64,000 bases of DNA from Alphaproteobacteria bacterium (lineage in GTDB: Bacteria > Myxococcota_A > UBA796 > GCA-2862545): NCBI GenBank assembly GCA_020632955.1, contig JACKEO010000005.1, forward strand, positions 124,001-188,000. The letters run 5' to 3'. Below are positions 42,978 through 51,106 of the stretch, one piece after another; positions within the stretch are counted from its first letter, which is position 1; every line of letters begins with the position of its first letter. The translations under genes and the position numbers were made by a program. The notes under the pieces were generated by a model. It ran no database searches and had not been told where the DNA came from. It saw only the letters and a program-made list of their open reading frames with translations.

Positions 42978-43631
42978 ATGCGATCACGACCGCTCTCGAC
43001 CGCGCTGCTCCTCGCGCTCTCCGGCGCCGCCTGCGACGCCGAGGTCGGCCCGTACCGCACGTGCGGTCTCCCCGCCTCCCTGTCCCCCGCCGAGCGGGCG
43101 TCGCTGGTGGACGAGGCCGCCTCCTCGATCGAGCGCGACCAGACCCTGCACCTCGTCGCACCCGGCGAAGGACTCGACGCGGCGGTCGTCGCTGCCAGCC
43201 TGGGCACGCTCGTCCTCGATCTGGACGCGGGGGACGACATCTCCGCGTGCCCCGGGTCGGTGGCGCTGCCGCTGACGGGCACCGCGACCAGCCCGGCGGG
43301 CTCGTGTACGCTCGACGCGCCCGGATCCTACATCCGGGCCCGGGGTGATCTGGCGGACCTGTCCTGGCAGGGCGCCTGCGGGGCCGGCGACGACGCCCTG
43401 GTGAGCGACGCACTGCACGACGCGCTGGTCGCGCTCGCGCTCGAGTCCAGGTTCGGCGCCCTGTCGGTGGAGCGGGTCGAGCCGGGTGCGTTCTCCCTGC
43501 TGGGCCACGCCGACGAGGTCTGGGTGGGGTGGACCACCCGTCGGCACATGGCGGACACGGAGGAGCTCCGGGGCGTCGAGGTGGGCAGCACCTTCCAGGT
43601 CGCCGTGATGCGCCCGGAGGAGGGCCCGTAG
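42978..43631 (+). CDS. Small lipoprotein of unknown function
   Basis: 217 residues. ATG with GGAGAGGGG upstream. Signal RSRPLSTALLLALSGAAC (Cys19), Asp at +2, unlike the other lipoproteins here, which would by the E. coli rule mean inner-membrane retention. The body has Cys near 29, 95, 114 and 134, and no motif I recognise ('LPASLSPAERASLVDEAASSIERDQTLHLVAPGEGLD', 'EVWVGWTTRRHMADTEELRG'). It follows the GT-C gene by 20 nt and is probably co-transcribed. Length and Cys count suggest a compact disulfide-bonded domain. Confidence 0.65.
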   Translation: MRSRPLSTALLLALSGAACDAEVGPYRTCGLPASLSPAERASLVDEAASSIERDQTLHLVAPGEGLDAAVVAASLGTLVLDLDAGDDISACPGSVALPLTGTATSPAGSCTLDAPGSYIRARGDLADLSWQGACGAGDDALVSDALHDALVALALESRFGALSVERVEPGAFSLLGHADEVWVGWTTRRHMADTEELRGVEVGSTFQVAVMRPEEGP

Positions 43632-43663
43632 GCGGGCGCGTCGGACGATCTTCGACCACGGTC

Positions 43664-43677
43664 ACTCAACATCGAGT
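43664..43677. promoter_or_regulatory. hipBA operator O1
   Basis: ACTCAACATCGAGT: half-sites ACTC and GAGT around six bases, preceded by TC as in O2. Lies 47 nt before the hipB start. Confidence 0.6.
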
Positions 43678-43705
43678 CGTGTTACGGCGCATGATGGCCG
43701 TGATC

Positions 43706-43719
43706 ACTCGATTTCGAGT
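43706..43719. promoter_or_regulatory. hipBA operator O2
   Basis: ACTCGATTTCGAGT: perfect 6-bp arms with a 2-bp centre, same half-sites and length as O1. Centre-to-centre distance from O1 is 42 bp, four helical turns. It ends 5 nt before the hipB ATG, so binding would also block ribosome access or initiation. Confidence 0.65.
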
Positions 43720-43724
43720 TCCCG

Positions 43725-44009
43725 ATGGACCCCCTCTTCCTCGCCCTGAGCCCCACCGACGTCGAGGCCACGCTGGCCGAGCGCATCCGCCAGCTGCGCG
43801 CCTCGCGGGGATGGACCCAGGCCGAGCTCGCGCGACGCAGCGGCCTGGGGCTCGCCACGGTCGCGCGCATCGAGCGCACCGGCCAGGGCCAGATCTCCTC
43901 GCTCACGCGCCTGTGCGCGGCCTTCGGGCGTCTCGACGACTTCGATGCCGTGCTCCGTCCCGAGCCGCCGCGCACGATGGACGAGCTGCGACGCCGGACC
44001 GCCCGGTGA
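43725..44009 (+). CDS. hipB: HipB-type antitoxin, Xre-family repressor
   Basis: 94 residues. Helix-turn-helix of the Xre/Cro type (about 17-72): 'LAERIRQLRASRGWTQAELARRSGLGLATVARIERTG' spacing with recognition helix at 'LATVARIER'. C-terminal tail 'RPEPPRTMDELRRRT'. It overlaps the HipA start by four bases (GTGA), the standard HipB-HipA coupling. It neutralises the kinase and represses the operon through the two palindromes upstream. Start choice is fixed by the family length. Confidence 0.88.
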   Translation: MDPLFLALSPTDVEATLAERIRQLRASRGWTQAELARRSGLGLATVARIERTGQGQISSLTRLCAAFGRLDDFDAVLRPEPPRTMDELRRRTAR

Positions 44010-45259
44010 GGGAGCTCCGCGTCCAGCTCTGGTTCTCGCCGGAGGACCGCCGCGAGGTGGGCGTCCTCGCCGAGGACCGGGGCCGTGTGTGGTACCAGCA
44101 CGATGCGGCCTTCGCAGCCGGCGACCTCGAGATCTCGCCCGTGCGCCTGCCCCGCGCACACGCCGACCTGGTCGAGCACCGACCGACCGCGGGGGCGCCG
44201 ATTCCGGGCGTGTTCAACGACGCGCGCCCGGAGGGGTGGGGGCTGAAGCTGCTCCACCGGGCCTTCCAGGCCCGCGGACGCGCCGCCTCGTCGGTCTCGC
44301 CCCTCGACGAGCTGGCCTTCCTCGGTCACCGCACGATGGGCGCGCTGGTCTTCGAGCCGTGCACCGGCCCGCCCGGCGACCTCGCGGACGCCGTGGAGCT
44401 CGCGGCGCTGGCTGCGCATGCCCAGGCGGTGTGGGACGACAGCCTGCGCACGGTGCTGCCCGCCCTGCTCCGCGCCGGCGGACCCTCGGGCGGCGCGCGC
44501 CCGAAGGCGCTGATCGGGCTGCCCGTGGGGGGAGGGCCCGGCTTCCGTTTCGGCGAAGGCGAGCTCCCGCCCGGGTGGGAGGCCTGGCTGGTGAAGTTCC
44601 CCACGCGCACCGACGACGCCGACGTGGGCCGGCGGGAGGCCGCGTGGATGGCGATGGCGGCCGCGGCCGGCATCGACGTGCCCCAGGTGCGGGTCCTTCC
44701 GCTGGAGGGCATCGACGATGCCTTCGCGGTGCGTCGCTTCGACCGCCCGGGCGCGGGCCGGCGGCTGCACGTGCTGTCTGCGGCGGGTGCGCTCGACGCG
44801 GACTTCCGCGTGCCGGGCGCCGACTACGAGCACCTGCTGCGCGCCACGGCGCGGATCTGCGCCGGGGACATGTCGCAGGTGCTGGCCATGTACCGCCTGG
44901 CGGTCTTCAACGTGGCCTCGGTCAACCACGACGACCACCTCAAGAACGTGGCGTGGCTCGCGTCCCCCGACGGCGGCTGGCGCGTGGCGCCGGGCTTCGA
45001 CCTCACCTACGCGCCGCGCCCCTACGGCGAGCGCTGGACCTCGGTGGTGGGGGAGGGCCGCGACGTGGGTCGACACCACCTGCTCGAGCTCGCGCGCCGC
45101 GCCGGCATCAAGCCGGACGCCGCCGCGCGGGTGATCCGCGAGGTCACCGACGCCACGGGCGAGGTGCGGTCCTTCCTCCAGGAGGCGGAGTGCGAGGGCC
45201 CGGTGTCGGTGGAGGCGGCCGCCGCGGTGCTCCGGGCCACGGAGGACCTCCGGGCCTGA
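44006..45259 (+). CDS. hipA: HipA-type serine/threonine kinase toxin
   Basis: 417 residues, close to E. coli HipA. N-terminal subdomain 'LAEDRGRVWYQHDAAFAAGDLEISPVRLP' and 'GVFNDARPEGWGLKLL'; Gly-rich ATP loop with Ser161 in 'SGGARPKALI', equivalent to the autophosphorylated Ser. The catalytic 'NHDDHLKN' puts Asp309 and Asn314, and 'GFDLTYAP' puts Asp332, at the positions known from the E. coli kinase. HipA phosphorylates glutamyl-tRNA synthetase in E. coli, stopping translation and causing persistence; other HipA types use other targets. All key residues are present, so it is likely active. Confidence 0.92.
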   Translation: MRELRVQLWFSPEDRREVGVLAEDRGRVWYQHDAAFAAGDLEISPVRLPRAHADLVEHRPTAGAPIPGVFNDARPEGWGLKLLHRAFQARGRAASSVSPLDELAFLGHRTMGALVFEPCTGPPGDLADAVELAALAAHAQAVWDDSLRTVLPALLRAGGPSGGARPKALIGLPVGGGPGFRFGEGELPPGWEAWLVKFPTRTDDADVGRREAAWMAMAAAAGIDVPQVRVLPLEGIDDAFAVRRFDRPGAGRRLHVLSAAGALDADFRVPGADYEHLLRATARICAGDMSQVLAMYRLAVFNVASVNHDDHLKNVAWLASPDGGWRVAPGFDLTYAPRPYGERWTSVVGEGRDVGRHHLLELARRAGIKPDAAARVIREVTDATGEVRSFLQEAECEGPVSVEAAAAVLRATEDLRA

Positions 45260-45290
45260 CGGCGCGCGCGACCCCTCCGCCCCCCTCCGC

Positions 45291-45296
45291 TACGCT
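45291..45296 (+). promoter_or_regulatory. Candidate -10 hexamer TACGCT for the acylase gene
   Basis: TACGCT, 17 nt before the ATG at 45314, followed by GGAGG. Implies a leader of about 10 nt. Fits the local TA[GC]N[GC]T pattern. Confidence 0.42.
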
Positions 45297-45313
45297 GGGC
45301 GCCCGGAGGACCG

Positions 45314-47785
45314 ATGCGCGCCACCCTCATCCTCCCGCTCCTGCTCGCCTGCACGGCGGGCCAGGACGGGCACGACGACACCGACACCGACGCCAGCGTG
45401 GTGGTGGGACCCTACGAGGTCGACCTGCGCTGGACCTCGTACGGCGTGCCCCACGTGCGTGCCGATGAGTACGGCAGCGCCGCCTACGGCATGGGCTACG
45501 CCCACGCGCGCGACCACGGCTGCGTGCTCCTCGACCAGATCGTGAAGGTGCGCGGCGAGCGGGCGCGGTGGGAGGGCCCGGAGCACCTCGACGAGGCCTT
45601 CGGCTGGCGCTCGCTCGACCTCGTGGCGCGGGCGCGGGGGCTGGTGCGCACCCTGCGCCCGGAGGTGCGCGACGTCTTCGTCGGGTACGCCGCGGGCGTG
45701 GCCCGCTGGGTGGAGGAGGGCGACCTGCCGCCCGCCTGCGCCGACCGTCCGTGGGTGCGTCCCATCGACCACGTCGACCTGCTCGCCTACGCGCTCGCGC
45801 TCACGCTCGACGGCAGCGCGGCCGTGTTCATCGAGGAGATCGGGCGGGCGGTGCCGCCGGGCGAGACGCTCGCCGAGAGCGGAGGGCGCCGCCCCGTGCC
45901 CGGCATCGACCGCCTGGAGGAGATCGGCCGTCGCCTGCGGGACCCCCAGCGCGGCTCCAACGGCTGGGCCATCGGGCGCGACCGCACGGCGCACGGGGGC
46001 GGCATGCTCCTGTCGAACACCCACTTCCCGAGCTGGGGCGAGAAGGCCTGGCACGAGGTGCACCTCACGGTGGGCGACGAGATCGACGCCTACGGGGCCA
46101 GCCTGGTGGGCGTGCCGGTGGTCAACCTGGGCTTCAACGCCCACGTCGCGTGGACCCACACGGTCAGCTACGCGCCGCGCTTCGTCGGCTACTTCCTCGC
46201 GCTCGATCCCGAGGATCCCACCCGCTACCGCTTCGACGGCGGCTGGGAGGCGATGACCCCCACCACCTTCCGCGTGGAGGTGGCCGACGGAGGCGGCGTG
46301 CGCACCGTGGAGCGCACCCTGTGGCGCAGCCGCTACGGCCCCGTCATCGAGGCGCCGGTGGTGGGCTGGTCGGACTCGCTGGCCATCAGCATCGGCGACG
46401 TGAACGCGTCGAACACCGGCATCTTCGACGTGTGGTTCCGCATGAACCAGGCCACCTCGTTGGACGAGCTGGTGGCCGCCCAGGCCGAGACCGGTGGCAT
46501 CCCGTGGGTCTACACCCTCGCCGCCGACCCCGCGGGGGAGGTCTTCTTCGGGGACCTCAGCCGGGTGCCCTACCTGTCGGACGCCGCGATCGCCGCCTGG
46601 CGGGCCAGCCTCGAGGGCGGACCCACCGCCTTCATCGCGCGCCAGTTCGCCGACTTCGGGGTGATCGGCGTGGACGGCAGCGACCCCCTGTACGCCTGGG
46701 TGGACGACCCCGAGGCGGCCGACCCCGGCATCGTGCCGCCCTCGCGCGCCCCCCAGGATCGCCGCACCGACTACGTCTTCAACGCCAACGACTCCCACTG
46801 GCTGCACAACGTGGGTGCTCCGCTCACCGGCTACGCCGAGGCGCTGTACGGCGCCGAGCGCACGCCGCGGTCGGCCCGCACGCGCATGAACGGGCGCTTC
46901 CTCGACGAGCAGGGGGAGGGGACGGCCAGCGGGGCCGACGGGCGCTTCGACCTGGCCGAGGTGGAGGCCGCGGCCCTGTCGATGCGGTCGTCGCTGGTGG
47001 AGGTGGCCCTCGACGCCGTGCGCGCACGCTGCGCGGGCCTCACCTCGGTGCGTCACGACGGCGCCGATCTGGACGTCACCGCCGCCTGCGCCACCCTGGA
47101 CGCCTGGAGCGGGCGCTACACCGCCGACGCCAAGGGCGCGGTCCTCTGGCGCGAGCTGCTGTCGGCCTTCGACGCGGGCGACCTGAACGACCAGGGCGGC
47201 GGGCTGTTCACCACCCCCTTCGACCCCGACGACCCGCTCGGCACGCCGCGCGACGTGATCGCGGCGGTGGACGCCGACCCGGGCGCCCGCTTCGACCCCG
47301 ACCCGGTGCGACGGGCGCTCGCCGCCGCCGTGGCCCGTCTGGCCGACCTGGGCTGGGCCCCCGACGTGGCCCTGGGCGAGGTGCAGCACCAGCTGCAGGG
47401 CGATCCGGAGGACCCCGTCCGCCAGGGCGTGCCCGGCGCCAACTACTGGGAGGGCACCATCGGCATCGCCGACTGGAGCGGGGGCGCCCAGTCCACGGTG
47501 CTGCCCTACCCGACGCGCCCGCCCACGGTGAACGCCACGAGCGAGCTCACCGACGACGGCTACTTCATGAACAACGGCAACAGCTTCATCCTGGCCGTCG
47601 AGATGGGGACGGACGGCCCGCGGGCACGCGCCGTGATGACCTACAGCCAGAGCGAGGACTGGCGGTCGCCGCACCTGGCCGACCAGGGCCCGATCTACGC
47701 CGGCGGCAGCCTGCGCCCGGTGGCCTTCACCGAGGCGGAGATCGCCGCCGACACGGTGGAGCAGCTGACGCTGACGCGGGAGTGA
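45314..47785 (+). CDS. Penicillin/AHL-acylase family Ntn-hydrolase lipoprotein
   Basis: 823 residues; ATG after GGAGG. Lipobox RATLILPLLLAC (Cys13), short Asp/Thr tether. The S45 family precursor layout is intact: alpha chain to about 213, the nucleophile G214-Ser215-N-G-W (beginning the beta chain after self-cleavage), 'NTHFPSWGEKAWHEVHL', 'NLGFNAHVAWTHTVS', 'RMNQATSLDELVAAQ' and 'NANDSH'. Such enzymes hydrolyse amides of hydrophobic acids, including acyl-homoserine lactones (PvdQ, QuiP) or penicillins. A lipidated envelope form suggests quorum-signal quenching or peptide tailoring; substrate not readable. Separate promoter from HipBA. Confidence 0.92.
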   Translation: MRATLILPLLLACTAGQDGHDDTDTDASVVVGPYEVDLRWTSYGVPHVRADEYGSAAYGMGYAHARDHGCVLLDQIVKVRGERARWEGPEHLDEAFGWRSLDLVARARGLVRTLRPEVRDVFVGYAAGVARWVEEGDLPPACADRPWVRPIDHVDLLAYALALTLDGSAAVFIEEIGRAVPPGETLAESGGRRPVPGIDRLEEIGRRLRDPQRGSNGWAIGRDRTAHGGGMLLSNTHFPSWGEKAWHEVHLTVGDEIDAYGASLVGVPVVNLGFNAHVAWTHTVSYAPRFVGYFLALDPEDPTRYRFDGGWEAMTPTTFRVEVADGGGVRTVERTLWRSRYGPVIEAPVVGWSDSLAISIGDVNASNTGIFDVWFRMNQATSLDELVAAQAETGGIPWVYTLAADPAGEVFFGDLSRVPYLSDAAIAAWRASLEGGPTAFIARQFADFGVIGVDGSDPLYAWVDDPEAADPGIVPPSRAPQDRRTDYVFNANDSHWLHNVGAPLTGYAEALYGAERTPRSARTRMNGRFLDEQGEGTASGADGRFDLAEVEAAALSMRSSLVEVALDAVRARCAGLTSVRHDGADLDVTAACATLDAWSGRYTADAKGAVLWRELLSAFDAGDLNDQGGGLFTTPFDPDDPLGTPRDVIAAVDADPGARFDPDPVRRALAAAVARLADLGWAPDVALGEVQHQLQGDPEDPVRQGVPGANYWEGTIGIADWSGGAQSTVLPYPTRPPTVNATSELTDDGYFMNNGNSFILAVEMGTDGPRARAVMTYSQSEDWRSPHLADQGPIYAGGSLRPVAFTEAEIAADTVEQLTLTRE

Positions 47786-47809
47786 CCGCGTCGGCGTGGC
47801 CGCATCGCG

Positions 47810-48043
47810 TCACGGCTCGAGGTCGGTGAACCAGGACGCGGGGAGAGCGTCGTCCACATCGTCGGCGATCTCGAGTGCACCGGCCCAGGTGCCTGGCTGG
47901 CGGCGAGGGCGCGCGGGACGGATGGCCACGAGGCGTGCCACAGGCCTCCCATCGCGTGCGATCACGACGTCTTCGCCTGCCTCCGCGCGGGCGAGGAGGC
48001 GGGACAGGTGGGTCTGCGCTTCGTGGACGTCCACCGTGGCCAT
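47810..48043 (-). CDS. Phd/YefM-type antitoxin, no toxin partner
   Basis: 77 residues from the ATG at 48043; longer in-frame starts lack family similarity. 'VDVHEAQTHLSRLLARAEAGEDVVIARDGRPVARLV' is the DNA-binding fold of Phd/YefM antitoxins, and 'WAGALEIADDVDDALPASWF' is the usual toxin-binding tail. In normal modules a PIN or RelE toxin follows at once; here only 24 nt separate its stop from the convergent acylase stop, and nothing with toxin features lies upstream. Likely an orphan antitoxin that may act in trans or as a repressor. Confidence 0.88.
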   Translation of the reverse strand: MATVDVHEAQTHLSRLLARAEAGEDVVIARDGRPVARLVAIRPARPRRQPGTWAGALEIADDVDDALPASWFTDLEP

Positions 48044-48209
48044 GAGGTGGGTGTAGCCGTCCACCGGCACCGCGCCCATCGCCCGGGATCGCGACCTTGC
48101 GTTGGGGGCCCCCGGAGCCGCCGACGCGACGATGCCTCCGCTCGGACCCCGACGATCGACCACCGCGCCTGGACTTCCGCCGCGCATCGCCCGCCGCGTG
48201 CACCCTCGG

Positions 48210-48233
48210 GTCCCGCGTGCGGAAGCGCGGGAC
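48210..48233 (+). promoter_or_regulatory. Leader hairpin adjoining the ribosome-binding site of the 48244 gene
   Basis: GTCCCGCG (48210-48217) and CGCGGGAC (48226-48233) are perfect 8-bp arms around an 8-nt loop. The GGGAGG ribosome-binding site begins right after. In the mRNA the stem would stack on the Shine-Dalgarno region and could control translation. Nothing else was seen in 48044-48209. Confidence 0.4.
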
Positions 48234-48243
48234 GGGAGGTCCC

Positions 48244-49194
48244 ATGTCACGTCGCCGCGATCCCCTCGACGGCCCCCTCACGCGGCTGTGCAGCCTGGCC
48301 GAGCAGACCGCGGTGCTGCTCACGCGCATCGAGCGCGCCCGCATGGGCTTCCAGACCTACGGCTTCGACCCCGACGCCATCGCCGCGGAGCTGGTCGCGA
48401 AGGCGGCGGCCGGACGGGAAGCCCACCTCGTGCGGAACGCGGCGCTCCGCGACACGCGGCTGGCGGAGCTGGAGGCGGCCGAGGCGGCCGAGGCGGCCTA
48501 CGAGGCGCAGCGTCGCTTCCGCGACCGGCTCTTCGCGGCGGCGGTGGTGCTGGGCGACCCCGTGGCGGCGGCCGACCTCGAGGACGTGCGTCGCCGCCTG
48601 CGCCTCACCCGACCCCGTGCCGTGGGCGCCCTCGACGCCTTCCGCCGCCTGCGCGACCACCTGGCGGATCCGTCCCACCCGGTGCACGCCCACGAGGTCA
48701 CCGCGGGCATCCCCGAGGAGGTGGGGGCCCACGTCCGGCGCCTGCACCTGGCCGTGGTCGAGCGCGATCGTGCCCTCCGGCAGCGCCGGATCGCCGTGGG
48801 GGGCGCCGAGGCCTGCTGGACGGAGCTGCGCCAGCTGCTCCGGAAGGTGCGGCGCATGGGCGAGCTCGCCGTGTCGCTGGAGCGCGTGCCCGACGGCTTC
48901 ATCAGCCACCTCCGGCCGCCGCGTCGGCGGAGCGGTCGCCGGCGTGACGACGAGGCCCTGCTGGACTGCGAAGGGGGATCCGAGCCGTCGGACGAGGGTG
49001 CGGCGGGTGCGAGTGAGGGTGCGACAGGTGCGAGCGAGGGTGCGGCGGGTGCGAGCGAGGGTGCGGCGAGTGCGACGCCGGGTGCGGCGCCTGCGAATCA
49101 GGGTGCGGCGGGTACGAGCGACCCCACACGTCCGAGCTCGGGCTCCGGTGACCCCTCCGCGGCGCCGGGCACGGGCTGCACGACCGATCGGTGA
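48244..49194 (+). CDS. Helical protein with C-terminal EGAAGAS repeats, unknown function
   Basis: 316 residues; ATG after GGGAGG. No signal peptide. The first 235 residues are charged and largely helical, with an Ala/Glu/Arg coiled-coil stretch (about 50-100, 'LRDTRLAELEAAEAAEAAYEAQRRF') and further helices. After the basic 'LRPPRRRSGRRRDDEALL' comes a tail (about 245-316) made of six seven-residue units of the type Glu-Gly-Ala-Ala-Gly-Ala-Ser, encoded by 21-bp repeats. Family not recognised. Cytoplasmic; may be structural or nucleic-acid binding because of the basic patch. Divergent from the antitoxin. Confidence 0.6.
   Translation: MSRRRDPLDGPLTRLCSLAEQTAVLLTRIERARMGFQTYGFDPDAIAAELVAKAAAGREAHLVRNAALRDTRLAELEAAEAAEAAYEAQRRFRDRLFAAAVVLGDPVAAADLEDVRRRLRLTRPRAVGALDAFRRLRDHLADPSHPVHAHEVTAGIPEEVGAHVRRLHLAVVERDRALRQRRIAVGGAEACWTELRQLLRKVRRMGELAVSLERVPDGFISHLRPPRRRSGRRRDDEALLDCEGGSEPSDEGAAGASEGATGASEGAAGASEGAASATPGAAPANQGAAGTSDPTRPSSGSGDPSAAPGTGCTTDR
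48994..49119 (+). repeat. 21-bp tandem repeat, six units
   Basis: Six in-frame units with consensus GAGGGTGCGGCGGGTGCGAG plus one base, the first four nearly identical and the last two degenerate. It encodes the C-terminal tail of the host gene. A likely site of length variation between strains. Confidence 0.85.
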
Positions 49195-49233
49195 GGCGCC
49201 CACGCCCGGGTGCACCCCGCCCTCCCCCCTGGG

Positions 49234-49239
49234 TACACT
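49234..49239 (+). promoter_or_regulatory. Candidate -10 hexamer TACACT for the SGNH lipoprotein
   Basis: TACACT, 33 nt before the ATG at 49273. Fits the local TA[GC]N[GC]T pattern; no -35. Confidence 0.35.
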
Positions 49240-49272
49240 CCCCCCCTCCACGCCTCGCCCCGGAACTGCCGG

Positions 49273-49998
49273 ATGCACCGTCTCTCCCTCCTCCTCCTGG
49301 CCTGCGCCTGCGCGCCCTCCGGCGCGTCCGACCGCGACGGCGCCGCCGACAGCGACCGCGCTGGCGACAGCGATCGCCGCGCAGACTCCGACACCGAGGC
49401 CTCGGGCCCGCGCGCCCGCACCTTCGTGGTGCTCGGCTCGTCCACGGCGGCCGCCTTCGGCCTGCTCGATGCGTCCAAGGGGTGGGTGGCCCGGTGGGAG
49501 GAGGTGCTGAAGCGCGACCACCACCCGGACGACGTGGTGGTGAACCTGGCGGTGCCCGGCTTCCGCACCAGCAGCATCCTGCCGGGGGCCAGCGAGGGGC
49601 ACGACCTCACCGAGGCGCTGGCCCAGGCGCCCGACGCCATCGTGGTGAACCTGCCGTCGAACGACGCCGCCTCGGGGATGGCGGTGGAGACCTCCTTGCA
49701 GAACCTCGAGACGCTGCGCGAGGCGGCGGGCGGGGTGCCCATCTGGATGACCACCTCCCAGCCGCGGAAGCTGGGTGCGGGCGGACAGGCGAAGCTGGCG
49801 GGCTACCGCGACGGGGTGCTCGAGGCGTGGGGTGCGCGCGCGCTGGACTTCTGGACCCCCCTCGCCACCGCCGACGGCCAGCCCGATCCGGCGGCCATCC
49901 AGTTCGACGGCATCCACCCGAACGCCGAGGGGCACGCCCGGCTGTTCGCGGTGATCGAGGCGGCCGACCTCCCGGCGGCGCTCGACGCCACGCCCTGA
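49273..49998 (+). CDS. SGNH/GDSL-family hydrolase lipoprotein
   Basis: 241 residues from the ATG at 49273. Hydrophobic start MHRLSLLLLACAC with a lipobox Cys at 11 or 13, then a tether of Asp/Ser/Arg repeats ('DSDRAGDSDRRADSDTEAS'). The four SGNH blocks are present: block I 'VVLGSSTAAAFG' (Ser), block II 'NLAVPGFRTSS' (Gly), block III 'NLPSNDAASG' (Asn) and block V 'DGIHPNAEGH' (Asp-x-x-His). Likely a periplasmic or outer-membrane esterase, lipase or polysaccharide deacetylase. Substrate unknown. Confidence 0.86.
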   Translation: MHRLSLLLLACACAPSGASDRDGAADSDRAGDSDRRADSDTEASGPRARTFVVLGSSTAAAFGLLDASKGWVARWEEVLKRDHHPDDVVVNLAVPGFRTSSILPGASEGHDLTEALAQAPDAIVVNLPSNDAASGMAVETSLQNLETLREAAGGVPIWMTTSQPRKLGAGGQAKLAGYRDGVLEAWGARALDFWTPLATADGQPDPAAIQFDGIHPNAEGHARLFAVIEAADLPAALDATP

Positions 49999-50005
49999 TC
50001 GGCCG

Positions 50006-50992
50006 TCAGCGGGGCCAGATCCACTGCGTGGCGATCCGCGTCTCCTCCTGGGAGGGCACGGTGCGCCTGCCCACGAGGAGACGCTGGTCGTCGAGCACCG
50101 CCTCCTCCCGACGCCACGGGCGCAGCGTGGCGGGCTCCACCCACAGGTCCACGGTGACCGTGCGGTCGCGCACGCCGCGGGCCCGCAGGGCGTCGCGGTG
50201 GGGGAAGTCCGAGCCGAGGGTGGGGTGCACGACGCCGGCCTCGACGCGCAGGGGGCGGCCTGTGCGGACCACCTCTAGGTGGGCGCACACCGGCGCGGGC
50301 GCCTCGGCGCAGGGGGCGTCGTCGAGGCGACGGACGCGGAGGCGGTGCGTCGTCGCGCCCGCGGGCACGCGGAGCTCGACCTCGCGGCCCACCTCCAGCG
50401 CCACGCCGGTCCACGCGGCGAGGTCCTGCCCCCAGGGATCGTCGAAGGTGTGGGCGGGCCCCACGTGCCGCATCGCCTCGGTGACCCGCGCGAAGGTGGT
50501 GGCGCCCCCGAGGTCGCCCAGCTCCAGCCGGGCGAGCGCGGTCAGGCGGTCGCGCAGCGGGTGGGCGTCGGGGGCCAGCGGGTCGGGGAGCATCGGGTGC
50601 CAGCTGCCGTCGGCGTCGAGGCGCGCCGTCCACGCGGGGCCGGGCAGCGCGCGGGCCAGCAGGGCGATCCCCGGGCTGTCGGCCGCCTCCTCGCCCGCCT
50701 GTCGCCGCCAGGTGGCGGGTGCGGTGAAGGGTCCGGTGGTCACGAGGAGCCCGTCGCCCTCGGTGCGCACGGCCGCGGTGCCCTCGAGGGTGTAGCCCCA
50801 GGCCTCCACCTCCTGGCCCTGCTCGGTGCGACGGTGGGCGAAGGTGGTGGTGGTGGCGATGCCGTCGGCCGTCGGCCAGGCCACCTGCCAGCCTGCGTCC
50901 CTGGCGTGGAGGTGCTCGCGCAGCAGCGGCAGCTCGCCGGCCTGCGCGCGGCCCGCGAGGGCGAGGGTCGCCAGGACGACGTGCCGGACCAC
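50006..50992 (-). CDS. Exported protein of unknown function
   Basis: 328 residues. GTG at 50992 with GGGAGG 5 nt upstream gives a signal peptide 'RHVVLATLALAGRAQA' with cleavage after AQA, so it is soluble and periplasmic, not a lipoprotein. The body is beta-rich with 'WQVAWPTADGIATTTTFAHRRTEQGQEVEAWGYTLEGT', a Thr-rich 'TTHRLRVRRLDD', two Cys close together ('CAEAPAPVC') and a final 'WVEPATLRPWRREEAVLDDQRLL' reminiscent of DUF3108/LolA-like folds. No catalytic motif. Divergent from the FGE-composite gene. Confidence 0.62.
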   Translation of the reverse strand: MVRHVVLATLALAGRAQAGELPLLREHLHARDAGWQVAWPTADGIATTTTFAHRRTEQGQEVEAWGYTLEGTAAVRTEGDGLLVTTGPFTAPATWRRQAGEEAADSPGIALLARALPGPAWTARLDADGSWHPMLPDPLAPDAHPLRDRLTALARLELGDLGGATTFARVTEAMRHVGPAHTFDDPWGQDLAAWTGVALEVGREVELRVPAGATTHRLRVRRLDDAPCAEAPAPVCAHLEVVRTGRPLRVEAGVVHPTLGSDFPHRDALRARGVRDRTVTVDLWVEPATLRPWRREEAVLDDQRLLVGRRTVPSQEETRIATQWIWPR

Positions 50993-51084
50993 GGCCACCT
51001 CCCGCCGCACCTTGGACGCTCGCCGTCCCGTGCGCAACCGTCCCGTGCTTGCAGTCCCCGGACATCCGCGGTCGCGCCGGCGGC

Positions 51085-51090
51085 TACCGT
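51085..51090 (+). promoter_or_regulatory. Candidate -10 hexamer TACCGT for the FGE-composite gene
   Basis: TACCGT, 16 nt before the ATG at 51107. Fits the local TA[GC]N[GC]T pattern; leader would be about 10 nt and no strong Shine-Dalgarno is seen. Confidence 0.38.
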
Positions 51091-51106
51091 GGCGGTGGGG
51101 GTCGCC

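Noticed and set aside
47786..47809. Hidden toxin gene for the Phd/YefM antitoxin
   Set aside because: Only 24 nt lie before the convergent acylase stop.
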